Origin: JBKQWK01 sp052139595
Lineage (GTDB): Bacteria; Actinomycetota; Thermoleophilia; UBA2241
Assembly (NCBI GenBank): GCA_052139595.1
Contig: JBKQWK010000037.1
Location: forward strand, 1 to 6,894
Length of the DNA stretch: 6,894 bases
Reading direction: 5' to 3'
The position numbers were made by a program, and so were the translations under genes. Under the pieces are notes generated by a model. The model was not told the DNA's origin. It saw nothing but the letters and a program-made list of their open reading frames with translations, and made no database searches. This document shows, piece after piece, positions 1 to 6,872 of this stretch (positions within the stretch are counted from its first letter, which is position 1; every line of letters begins with the position of its first letter).

Positions 1-10
1 CCGGGCAGTT

Positions 11-25
11 TCTCACTTTGTGAGA
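11..25 (-). other. Small stem-loop over the eno stop codon
   Basis: TCTCAC (11-16) and GTGAGA (20-25) are perfect complements around a 3-nt loop, and the eno TGA (13-15) sits inside the stem. In the transcript the hairpin is followed by AACTGCCCGG, with no U tract, so it is not a classic intrinsic terminator. It may be a weak 3' structure, or part of a larger element cut off by the window edge. Confidence 0.3.
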
Positions 26-1296
26 TTGTAAAACGCCTTGCGCCCCGGATACCACCCGACTTCGCCAAGCATCTCCTCGATGCGCAGCAGCTGATTGTAC
101 TTGGCGACACGCTCGGTGCGCGCCGGAGCACCGGTCTTGATCTGACCGGTGTTGGCGGCCACCGCGAGGTCAGCGAGCGTCGTGTCTTCTGTCTCACCGG
201 AGCGGTGCGAGCAGACCGCCGTCCAGCCGCCGCGCTTGGCCATCTCAATACAGTCGAGGGTCTCGCTGAGGGTACCGATCTGGTTGAGCTTGATGAGAAT
301 GCTGTTGGCTGTGCCTGCGGCGATGCCACGCGCGAGCCGCTCCGTGTTGGTGACGAAGATGTCGTCGCCGACGATCTGGATGCGCCCGCCAAGTTTCTCG
401 GTCATGAGCCTAAAGCCTTCCCAGTCCTCCTCGGCATGGCCATCTTCGATGGAGATGATCGGGTACTTATCGACGAGAGCGGTGTAGTAGTCGACCATTT
501 CGGCCGAGTTCAGACGGCGGCCTTCGCTGGCGAGCACATACTGACCGTTCTCATAAAAACTGGAGGCGGCCGGGTCGAGAGCGATCATCACATCACTGCC
601 TGGTTCGTAGCCGGCGGCTTCAATCGCCGCGACGATCACCTGGATGGCTTCCTCGTTCGAGTTCAGATTCGGGGCAAAGCCACCTTCATCACCGACGGCG
701 GTGGAGAGACCCTTGGCCTTGAGCACACTCTTGAGACTGTGGTAGACCTCAGCGCCAATACGCAACGCCTCGGCAAAGGTCTCGGCGCCAAGCGGAACAG
801 CCATGAACTCCTGCAGGTCAACATTGTTGTCGGCGTGTTTGCCGCCGTTCATGATGTTCATCATCGGCACTGGCAGGGTGTAGGCGTTGCAGCCACCGAT
901 GTACTGATAGAGCGGCAGCTGCACCGCTGCTGCTGCTGCATAAGCCACCGCCAGCGAGGCGCCCAACATGGCGTTGGCGCCAAGATTCTCTTTGTTGGCC
1001 GTACCATCGAGAGCGATGAGCACCTGATCGATGAGGCGCTGGTCGGTGGCATCGAATCCGATAAGTTCTTCGGCAATCACGGTGTTGACGTTATCGACCG
1101 CGCGATGCACGCCCTTGCCGTCATACTCGCCGTCACCGTCACGCAGCTCAACCGCCTCGAACTCGCCCGTAGAGGCGCCCGAAGGTACAGCGGCGCGGCC
1201 CATGGCGCCCGACTCGAGTTCGACTTCAACCTCAACCGTCGGGTTACCACGTGAGTCCAGGATTTGCCTTGCACTGACGTCGATGATGGTGGTCAT
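13..1296 (-). CDS. eno: Enolase (phosphopyruvate hydratase), complete
   Basis: Cytoplasmic glycolytic enzyme that interconverts 2-phosphoglycerate and phosphoenolpyruvate with Mg2+. The 427-residue product has the usual bacterial length. The N-terminal domain begins with ARQILDSRGNPTVEVEV (9-25) and carries the mobile loop VPSGASTGEFE (37-47). The barrel domain shows E163 (QEF), E204 (GDEGGFAP), metal ligands D241, E284 and D311, the catalytic lysine K336 in ILIKLNQIG, and SHRSGETED (363-371); these roles are assigned by alignment to E. coli enolase from memory. The ATG at 1294-1296 is well supported: it overlaps the mazG stop as ATGA and follows GGGAGGA with 7 nt between GGAGG and the start, so translation is probably coupled to mazG. 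Small oddities are IEDGH (283-287), where Leu or Met usually follows IEDG, and AASSFY (243-248), where AASEFY is usual. All catalytic residues are present, so it should be active. Confidence 0.98.
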   Translation of the reverse strand: MTTIIDVSARQILDSRGNPTVEVEVELESGAMGRAAVPSGASTGEFEAVELRDGDGEYDGKGVHRAVDNVNTVIAEELIGFDATDQRLIDQVLIALDGTANKENLGANAMLGASLAVAYAAAAAVQLPLYQYIGGCNAYTLPVPMMNIMNGGKHADNNVDLQEFMAVPLGAETFAEALRIGAEVYHSLKSVLKAKGLSTAVGDEGGFAPNLNSNEEAIQVIVAAIEAAGYEPGSDVMIALDPAASSFYENGQYVLASEGRRLNSAEMVDYYTALVDKYPIISIEDGHAEEDWEGFRLMTEKLGGRIQIVGDDIFVTNTERLARGIAAGTANSILIKLNQIGTLSETLDCIEMAKRGGWTAVCSHRSGETEDTTLADLAVAANTGQIKTGAPARTERVAKYNQLLRIEEMLGEVGWYPGRKAFYNLTK

Positions 1297-2579
1297 GGTA
1301 GTTCCTCCCTGTGAGCTGCGCCGTCGGCGGCTGCACTTTGCGTTGCACCATCGCCGGCTGCTTTGGCGCGCTGGTAATACTTTTCCTGAGCGACCAATCC
1401 TATCGCTGACCAGTCGACGTCCTCGCGTCGCGCCAGTTCAGCCGCGCCGCAAACACGGCTCTCGAAGCGGCGACCGGCAGCCCGCAGGGCCAATTCCGGG
1501 TCAACCTTGGCTAGGCGAGCCACGTTGACGGTGGCGAAGAGTAGATCGCCGAACTCGTGGATGAGGCGCGGGTCGAGATGATCGGCCGGCGGTACGTCGC
1601 CGTCGCCAAGCAGTACCTCGGCCAACTCGCGATGCTCTTCGGCGATCTTGGGAAACGCTGCGACTGCCGTCGGCCAGTCGAAGCCGACGGCGGCGGCCCG
1701 CTCCTGCAGTTTGCGCGCGTACAGCAATGCCGGCAACGTCGCCGGCACGTCGTGAAAGATGCCTTGACGACCTTCTTGCTCGCGTTTGATGCGTTCCCAC
1801 TGTTCACGCACGGCCGTAGCAGTTTCGGCGACACCGTCGCCGAAGATGTGCGCATGGCGGCGAACGAGCTTCGCTTCAAGCTCCTGCGCCACCGTTCCCA
1901 GATCGCCACGCGAACGCTCTTCCAGGAAGAGAGCCAGGAGGTAGACCTGTAAGAGCACGTCACCAAGCTCGCCGTGCTCGGCGGCAACATCGTCGCGACC
2001 GACGGCATCGGCGAGTTCATACACCTCTTCGACCGTGTAGCGGATGATGTCGGCTGCCGTTTGCTCGCGGTCCCAGGGACACTCTCGGCGCAGAATGGTG
2101 ACGATGCGCCGCAGTGAGGTCAGTTCAGCGGCAACGAGCAGGTCGTTGAACAGATCGGCCACCGGCACGGTGCTCACGCCTAGTTCGCCACGCGCCGCAG
2201 CAGCGAGCACAGCGCGAGCCAGCATTGGCCCTTGCGCGCCGGCGACACAGATCACCGCGTCCGCTGGCAAGAGCGCCAGCCGGCCGGGGCTGGCTGAAGC
2301 CGCAGAGCCGAGTGCATTCGCAGGGCCGGTCGCGGTCGCAAGATCGACACTCGCGGCCGCATCGGCCGGCGCCGGTTCCGCCAAATCCGTCGGTCGCAGC
2401 TCGCGCAGCGCCTCGGGCAACAGGTCTGACGTTGACGCCACAAGCTCGCGCAGCTCAGCCTCGCAACCGGCCGGGACGAAAACGGCGCTACTGCCGGCCA
2501 GTGCCCGCAGCGAAGCTGCGGGCACTGTTTCGACAGCAGCGCCGATAAACACCAGTCGAACGCTCACGGCCACAGCCAT
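1293..2579 (-). CDS. mazG: MazG-family NTP pyrophosphohydrolase with abridged methylase-like N-terminus
   Basis: House-cleaning enzyme family that hydrolyses (d)NTPs, including damaged or non-canonical ones, to NMP and pyrophosphate in the cytoplasm. From the ATG at 2577-2579 it has 428 residues, against about 263 in E. coli MazG and about 490 in the Bacillus YabN fusion. Two MazG repeats are visible. The first starts near CPWDREQT (167-174) and carries EEVYE (184-188) with ELGD (204-207). The second carries EEHRE (314-318) with EFGD (342-345). Both keep the E-rich metal-binding motifs, and the inter-domain segment with FHDVPATLPALLYARKLQ is typical. Residues 5-150 resemble the start and middle of the tetrapyrrole methylase half of YabN but are much shorter, with an Ala/Pro/Thr-rich stretch at about 66-100. 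An in-frame TTG at 2589-2591 would add four residues; neither start has a convincing Shine-Dalgarno sequence. The gene follows the foldase stop by 16 nt (4 nt with TTG), so coupled translation is likely. Confidence 0.93.
   Translation of the reverse strand: MAVAVSVRLVFIGAAVETVPAASLRALAGSSAVFVPAGCEAELRELVASTSDLLPEALRELRPTDLAEPAPADAAASVDLATATGPANALGSAASASPGRLALLPADAVICVAGAQGPMLARAVLAAAARGELGVSTVPVADLFNDLLVAAELTSLRRIVTILRRECPWDREQTAADIIRYTVEEVYELADAVGRDDVAAEHGELGDVLLQVYLLALFLEERSRGDLGTVAQELEAKLVRRHAHIFGDGVAETATAVREQWERIKREQEGRQGIFHDVPATLPALLYARKLQERAAAVGFDWPTAVAAFPKIAEEHRELAEVLLGDGDVPPADHLDPRLIHEFGDLLFATVNVARLAKVDPELALRAAGRRFESRVCGAAELARREDVDWSAIGLVAQEKYYQRAKAAGDGATQSAAADGAAHREELP
1303..1309 (-). 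promoter_or_regulatory. Strong Shine-Dalgarno site of eno
   Basis: Read on the minus strand, GGGAGGA stands 7 nt (from GGAGG) before the eno ATG and lies inside the last codons of mazG. With the ATGA stop/start overlap it fixes the eno start and implies that ribosomes finishing mazG can restart on eno, while the strong site could also load ribosomes independently and give eno higher expression than mazG. Confidence 0.8.
2499..2527. repeat. Perfect 13-bp inverted repeat with 3-nt loop inside mazG
   Basis: On the plus strand CAGTGCCCGCAGC (2499-2511) is followed by GAA and then by its exact complement GCTGCGGGCACTG (2515-2527). The centre reads GCGAAGC, known as an unusually stable DNA mini-hairpin. 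In the mazG message the hairpin would begin about 53 nt after the ATG. On the plus strand it is followed by TTT, like a short antisense terminator. It is fully translated (V-P-A-A-S-L-R-A-L). The structure is certain from the sequence; a function is not. Confidence 0.75.
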
Positions 2580-2595
2580 GGCAGGCGCCAAGCGC

Positions 2596-3681
2596 TTACT
2601 GGGTCGGCGATGGTGACGGTGACGCGGACTGGGAAGCTCCAGTTGACGGCGCCGCGGAACTGGACGATGAAGCTGCCGGCGCCGGGCTCGGAGCCGTCGA
2701 CGCTGCCTTATTCAGTTCAGCCGGATCGTATCCCTTGGCATAGACAATTTTCGTGTCTTTGGTGACCTTGGCCAGCCAGGCCGTCCAGACCTTCTGTTCC
2801 TGCTGGGCGACGATCATCTGCTTGATCGCAGTCTCCACCTTGGCGAAGGTGGGGTTGGTCGCCGGGGTGATCTTGGTCACCTGAATGATGTGATAGCCAA
2901 ACTGGCTCTTGACCGGCTGCGAAATCTGGTCGAGCTTGAGCGAGAAGGCTGCTTTGCTAAATGCCGCCACCATCTGACCTGGCTGAATCGCACCCAGACT
3001 GCCACCGCTGTTCTTGCTGCCGGTGTCGATGCTGTATTTGGCGGCAACGACTTTCCAGTTGGCATTGCTGGGGTTGGCGACCAGCAAAGCGCGTACCTTC
3101 TGTGCTTCAGCCAGCGTCGAGACGAGAACGTGACGCGTGACACGCGAGGCGGGCACATCGAACTGCGACTTGTTGGTGGCAAAGTAGGCCTTCGCCTGTT
3201 GATCGGTGACAGTGATGCCTTTGTAGACTTTCTGCTGCACACCCTGGCCAAGCAGCTGCGCCTTCACCTGACTGCGCAGGTCGGCCTGTGTCATCCCTTG
3301 CTGTTTGAGGATGGCCGCCACTTTAGTTGCGCCGCCATAGGCCTTATCGATAGCTGCGATCTGGGTGGTAACCTGCGCATCAGTGACCGTAATCCCCATC
3401 TTCTGCGCTTGCTGCGTAATCAGCTCGAGCTGCACCAGGTAGTCGACGACTTTGGCGGCAAACGTGTCGTACTGCGCCGTGCCAAGAGCGGGGAACGTGC
3501 TCTTGGCCGTGACCGCCTGCGCCTTCGCCTGCGTGATGACGCTGTCGAACTGAGCTTTAGTGACGACGCCATCGCCGACCTTGGCGATAGCCCCTGTGGG
3601 CACCGAGCTGCCGCCGCACGCAGCGGCAAAGGCCAGCACGAGCACGAGCAACAAGGCTAGTGCAAGGACGCGATTTCTCAT
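2596..3681 (-). CDS. prsA: PrsA/SurA-like parvulin peptidyl-prolyl isomerase, predicted lipoprotein
   Basis: Extracytoplasmic foldase that catalyses cis/trans isomerisation of Xaa-Pro bonds and helps secreted proteins fold. The 361-residue product starts with a lipoprotein signal: MRNR, a hydrophobic run at 5-21 and AAAC with the lipidated Cys at 22, so it should be anchored to the outer face of the membrane. Residues 30-175 form a helical SurA_N-type chaperone segment. The parvulin domain covers about 178-270, with RHVLV (183-187), GGSLG (226-230), FSKAAFSL (241-248) and FGYHII (261-266); the two conserved histidines are H184 and H264. Residues 328-361 are a Ser/Ala/Pro tail, low in complexity and probably disordered. 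The ATG at 3679-3681 follows AGAGGA with about 6 nt between GAGG and the start. The position between mfd and mazG recalls the lipoprotein gene in actinobacterial mfd-mazG-eno clusters. The exact client proteins cannot be told from sequence. Confidence 0.92.
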   Translation of the reverse strand: MRNRVLALALLLVLVLAFAAACGGSSVPTGAIAKVGDGVVTKAQFDSVITQAKAQAVTAKSTFPALGTAQYDTFAAKVVDYLVQLELITQQAQKMGITVTDAQVTTQIAAIDKAYGGATKVAAILKQQGMTQADLRSQVKAQLLGQGVQQKVYKGITVTDQQAKAYFATNKSQFDVPASRVTRHVLVSTLAEAQKVRALLVANPSNANWKVVAAKYSIDTGSKNSGGSLGAIQPGQMVAAFSKAAFSLKLDQISQPVKSQFGYHIIQVTKITPATNPTFAKVETAIKQMIVAQQEQKVWTAWLAKVTKDTKIVYAKGYDPAELNKAASTAPSPAPAASSSSSAAPSTGASQSASPSPSPTQ

Positions 3682-3687
3682 GGGCTT

Positions 3688-3691
3688 CCTC
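3688..3691 (-). promoter_or_regulatory. Shine-Dalgarno site of the foldase gene
   Basis: On the minus strand GAGG, within AAGAGGAAG, lies 6 nt before the ATG at 3679-3681. It supports that start, which also places the signal peptide exactly at the N-terminus. Confidence 0.7.
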
Positions 3692-3726
3692 TTCTTGCGG
3701 GAACGGGGATCACGGGCAGTCTATCT

Positions 3727-3747
3727 CTTAGCTACGCTTAAGCTACG
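3727..3747. repeat. Short tandem repeat at the mfd stop and predicted transcription start
   Basis: On the plus strand CTTAGCTACG (3727-3736) is followed directly by CTTAAGCTACG (3737-3747); the copies differ by one inserted A. The junction also contains the 8-bp palindrome GCTTAAGC (3736-3743). The repeat includes the mfd stop codon (3738-3740) and lies at +1 of the predicted promoter, so it could be an operator or simply chance repetition. Confidence 0.45.
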
Positions 3748-6700
3748 ATTATAGCATCGAGCACGTGGCCAACCCAAGTTAAGAGATGCGAATCGCCGGC
3801 AGAACGGTGAACAGTCAGCTGGCTGCGTTGCTTGAGATAGACGGCCCGTTCTTCGCCGGCGCGAAGTCGAGCTGCCCCGGCATCGTCCAGTTTAAGACCG
3901 TCAATCTGCAGTCGCTGACCGCGGAAAGCGACGGCGGTACACCCCGCCCGGGCTGCTTTCAAGCGAATCGTCTGAAGCAAAAGCAACGCTTCAACCGGCT
4001 CGGGTGGCACGCCAAAACGATCGCTGATGTCGGCGCGGACCTCATCGAGTTCCTGCAGCGTGGCAGTGCGAGCCAGGCGGCGATGCACGTCGATCTTGGT
4101 CGCCTCGTAGGCGATATACTCCGCCGGAACATAGGCCGTCACCGGCAGGTCAACGCGCACCGTCGGCAACATGAGGAGGGGTTCGCGACGAAGGTCAGCG
4201 ACCGCTTCTTCAAGCAGTTGCGCGTACATTTCAAAACCGATGGCCGCCACGTGACCACTTTGCTCGTCGCCCAGCAGGCTGCCGGCGCCACGAATCTCCA
4301 GATCACGCATGGCGATCTTGAAGCCGGCGCCAAGCTCAGTGTGGTCGCTGAGCGTCGTCAGGCGGGCTGCCGCCTCACTGGTCAGCAGTTCTTCGCTCGG
4401 ATACAGCAGGTACGCGTAGGCGTGAGCGTCGCTGCGTCCGATGCGGCCGCGGATTTGATACAGCTGCGCCAGACCAAGAAGGTCGGCCCGCTCGACGATC
4501 AGCGTATTGGCGTTGGGTATGTCGAGGCCGCTCTCAATGATCGACGTCGTCACCAGCACGTCGGCCTCGTCCGCCAGGAAGGTCATCATCACCTTCTCCA
4601 GCGCGTGCTCATGCATCTGCCCATGAGCGACCAGAACCCGCGCCCGCGGCACCAGGTCGCGCACGTGCTCGGCGGCTTGTTCAATCGTTTCAACCCGATT
4701 GTGTAGGAAGAATGCCTGACCTTTGCGGGCAATCTCCTTTTCGATGGCAACACGGACCAGATCGTCACGATACTCACCAATGTAGGTGCGAATCTCATGT
4801 CGCCCCTGAGGAGGCGTTTCGATGACGCTGATGTCGCGGATGCCGGTCAGGCTCATCTGCAGCGTCCGCGGAATCGGTGTTGCCGACAGACTGACGACAT
4901 CGACTTGCAGCTTCAGGTTGCGCAGCAGCTCTTTCTGCTTGACGCCGAAGCGCTGTTCCTCGTCGACAACGACCAGCCCCAGATCTTTGGGCATGACGTC
5001 GGTGCTGAGCAGACGATGCGTGCCAATGAGCACATCAACCTGGCCAGCGCTGAAGTCGCGCAAGACCGTCCGCTGCTCGGCGGCAGTGCGAAACCGGCTC
5101 ACCATGTCGACGCGCACCGGAAACTCGGCAAAACGTTCGCTGAAGGTCGCGAAGTGCTGCTGGGCGAGAATTGTCGTCGGCACCAGCACGAGCGTCTGCT
5201 TGCCACCCTCGGCGGCCTTGAAGGCGGCCCGCAGGGCGACCTCGGTTTTACCGTAACCAACGTCGCCACAGACGAGACGATCCATGGGGTGCGGAGCCTC
5301 CATGTCGTTCTTGACGTCGTCGATTGCCTCAGCCTGGTCGTCGGTCTCTTCATAGGGAAAAGCGCCCTCAAGACGAACCATCAACTCGCCATCGGCTGGA
5401 TACGGATGGCCCGGCACCGCCTGCCGAGCGGCATAGAGATTGAGGAGTTCGCCGGCCATCTCGGCGACGGCTTTGCGAGCGCGCGTCTTCACCGTCTGCC
5501 AGGCGGAGCCGCCCAGGTGGTTCAGTGCCGGCGCGCCCGCTCCGGCACCGATATAGCGGGTGATCTTACCGAGTTGATCGTGAGGCACAAAGAGCTTGTC
5601 TTCGCCTTTGAAGTGCAGCAAGAGGTAGTCGCGCGTTATGCCACCCACTGTCCGCGTGTCAAGGCCAGCGAAGCGGGCGATGCCGTGGTCTTCGTGCACC
5701 ACGTAATCGCCGACGCGCAAGTCGAAAAAGCTCGCCAGGCGGGAGCCGCCGGCGAAGCGCCGCTCCCGCGGAGCGGCGCGAAGCAGAGCGCGCTCGCCGA
5801 TGACGGCCAGTTTGAGCTCGCTGCTGACAAAGCCCTCACACAGCGGCGCGGCGACAAAGTAGAGACCGGCGGCAGCCGTTTCGCGCCACGTACTAGCACC
5901 ACGCGCCGCTCCCCCGTCGGTGTCGCTCAGCGTCCAGTCCGCGAGCACCTCGGCCGTCAGGCTGCGCAACCGATAGGCGGCGCGCTGCGCCTCACCAGGG
6001 TGACGAAAGACAACAAAGGTGCGATAGCCATCGTTGACCAATCGCGACAGCTCGCGTTCAGCGCCGGTAATATCGCGTGCCGCCGCCTGCGGCCGCGCTG
6101 CCGTGAACTGCACGCTCTGATCACGTTGCACCAGATCGAACTGCAGACCACCGCTGAGCAGACGACGCATCTCAGCGAGAGGCACGCTCAAGCGTCCCTG
6201 TTGTCCCACAACGGAGACAGCCTGTTCAACCTCGGCGGCAAAGTCGGCCAAGGCGCGATAGGTATCTTCGCTGCCGTAAACAGCCAGTTGCGTCGTCCTC
6301 CCAGTGAGCATTTCGGCGATGCTTGTGAAACGGCCGGCAAGACCCGCGAGAGCACGCACGCCGGCACGCCGGTAGAGTTCGTCAGGCGCTTCTTCCCTCC
6401 CTTGACGCTCCCAGTCGGCGAGAACCTGGTTCAGCGCCATCTCGTACTCAGGCAGACTGCCATCGACTTCGAAGGCGGCATACAGCGTCCGCTGCGGCAC
6501 CGCCGCCAACGTGCGCTGACTAAAGACGGAGAAAGTACGCAGGCTGTCGACAACATCACCCCAGAAGTCGAGGCGCAGCGGATCGCCCGTCGATGGGTAG
6601 ATGTCGACAATGCCGCCGCGCACAGCAAACTGGCCGCGCTCACGCACCTGATCGACACGCTCGTAGCCGAGCAGCGCCAGGCGTTCGACAACGGCGTCAA

Positions 6701-6872
6701 AACCGACCTCGTCCCCGGCAGCCACGAGCAACGGCAGTGGCTGCAGATCGAGGGGTACGAAACGCTCGAGCAGGGCAACGGCGTCAGCGACGACGAGTTC
6801 GCCGGCGGCGAGTGCGGCGAGCGCCGGCTGGCGCGCGCCGACGACGTGCGCCGCCGCCGCCCCGGCCGCGCC
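3738..6872 (-). CDS. mfd: Transcription-repair coupling factor Mfd, 5' end missing or interrupted
   Basis: ATP-dependent DNA translocase that pushes stalled RNA polymerase off DNA and recruits UvrA for nucleotide excision repair. 1044 codons are open, against about 1150 residues in E. coli Mfd. In order: UvrB-like module (GYERVDQVRERGQFAVRGG near 6665-6609, then LRLDFWGD and DSLRTFSVFSQRTL); a divergent middle; the CarD-like RNA-polymerase-interacting domain (GDYVVHEDHGIARFAGL near 5711-5661, KLFVPHDQL and RYIG); translocase lobe 1 with Walker A GDVGYGKTE (5267-5241) and DEEQ (4964-4953); SATPIPRTLQMSL; lobe 2 with TTSIIESGLDIPNANT, QIRGRIGRS and IRGAGSLLG; then a C-terminal domain ending at TAA 3738-3740. 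The only usable start is TTG at 6729-6731, but coding similarity to Mfd (VVGARQPALAALAAGE, then VALLERFVP) runs upstream of it to 6872, where the frame meets TAG. The true N-terminus is therefore not in this window or is broken. Confidence 0.95.
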   Translation of the reverse strand, partial: GAAGAAAAHVVGARQPALAALAAGELVVADAVALLERFVPLDLQPLPLLVAAGDEVGFDAVVERLALLGYERVDQVRERGQFAVRGGIVDIYPSTGDPLRLDFWGDVVDSLRTFSVFSQRTLAAVPQRTLYAAFEVDGSLPEYEMALNQVLADWERQGREEAPDELYRRAGVRALAGLAGRFTSIAEMLTGRTTQLAVYGSEDTYRALADFAAEVEQAVSVVGQQGRLSVPLAEMRRLLSGGLQFDLVQRDQSVQFTAARPQAAARDITGAERELSRLVNDGYRTFVVFRHPGEAQRAAYRLRSLTAEVLADWTLSDTDGGAARGASTWRETAAAGLYFVAAPLCEGFVSSELKLAVIGERALLRAAPRERRFAGGSRLASFFDLRVGDYVVHEDHGIARFAGLDTRTVGGITRDYLLLHFKGEDKLFVPHDQLGKITRYIGAGAGAPALNHLGGSAWQTVKTRARKAVAEMAGELLNLYAARQAVPGHPYPADGELMVRLEGAFPYEETDDQAEAIDDVKNDMEAPHPMDRLVCGDVGYGKTEVALRAAFKAAEGGKQTLVLVPTTILAQQHFATFSERFAEFPVRVDMVSRFRTAAEQRTVLRDFSAGQVDVLIGTHRLLSTDVMPKDLGLVVVDEEQRFGVKQKELLRNLKLQVDVVSLSATPIPRTLQMSLTGIRDISVIETPPQGRHEIRTYIGEYRDDLVRVAIEKEIARKGQAFFLHNRVETIEQAAEHVRDLVPRARVLVAHGQMHEHALEKVMMTFLADEADVLVTTSIIESGLDIPNANTLIVERADLLGLAQLYQIRGRIGRSDAHAYAYLLYPSEELLTSEAAARLTTLSDHTELGAGFKIAMRDLEIRGAGSLLGDEQSGHVAAIGFEMYAQLLEEAVADLRREPLLMLPTVRVDLPVTAYVPAEYIAYEATKIDVHRRLARTATLQELDEVRADISDRFGVPPEPVEALLLLQTIRLKAARAGCTAVAFRGQRLQIDGLKLDDAGAARLRAGEERAVYLKQRSQLTVHRSAGDSHLLTWVGHVLDAIIVA
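3748..3777 (-). promoter_or_regulatory. Predicted sigma70-type extended -10 promoter for prsA-mazG-eno
   Basis: On the minus strand the sequence has TATAAT at 3753-3748, a perfect -10 hexamer, preceded by TGC at 3756-3754 that gives the extended -10 form TGnTATAAT. A partial -35, TTGGGT (3777-3772, 3 of 6 matches to TTGACA), lies 18 nt upstream. The site is inside the last mfd codons (Ala-Ile-Ile). Transcription would begin near 3741, giving a leader of about 60 nt before the foldase ATG. Such an AT-rich perfect hexamer stands out in GC-rich DNA, but no experiment supports it here. Confidence 0.55.
5757..5779. repeat. Perfect 10-bp inverted repeat inside mfd
   Basis: GCGCCGCTCC (5757-5766), a CGC loop, then the exact complement GGAGCGGCGC (5770-5779). 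It is translated as part of Mfd (R-A-A-P-R-E-R-R), just before the polymerase-interacting domain. It shares no sequence with the larger hairpin in mazG. GC-rich coding DNA makes such stems more common, so it may be incidental. Confidence 0.45.

Noticed and set aside
11..25. Rho-independent terminator of eno
   Set aside because: The stem is only 6 bp, AT-balanced, overlaps the stop codon and has no U tract after it; kept only as a low-confidence stem-loop.
926..939. GCT trinucleotide repeat
   Set aside because: It is four units that encode the alanine-rich helix of enolase; there is no sign of a microsatellite function.
205..1254. Long plus-strand open frame opposite eno (349 codons)
   Set aside because: It lies wholly antisense to a clear enolase gene and shows no recognisable domain; GC-rich codon bias keeps such antisense frames open.
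2275..2294. 7-bp inverted repeat with a GGCCGG loop in mazG
   Set aside because: Stems of this size are common by chance in GC-rich coding DNA.
2044..2616. Plus-strand frame opposite mazG (190 codons, Ser/Ala/Arg-rich)
   Set aside because: It is antisense to mazG and its composition is that expected from reading GC-rich codons backwards; no domain is seen.
2890..3660. Plus-strand frame opposite the foldase gene (256 codons)
   Set aside because: It is antisense to a well-supported parvulin lipoprotein gene and has no recognisable motif.
3786..4706. Plus-strand frame opposite the 3' part of mfd (306 codons)
   Set aside because: It is antisense to conserved helicase motifs of Mfd and does not resemble a known protein.
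6729..6731. TTG as the true start of Mfd
   Set aside because: Mfd-like sequence continues in the same frame for 47 codons upstream, so a start here would cut into the UvrB-like module.
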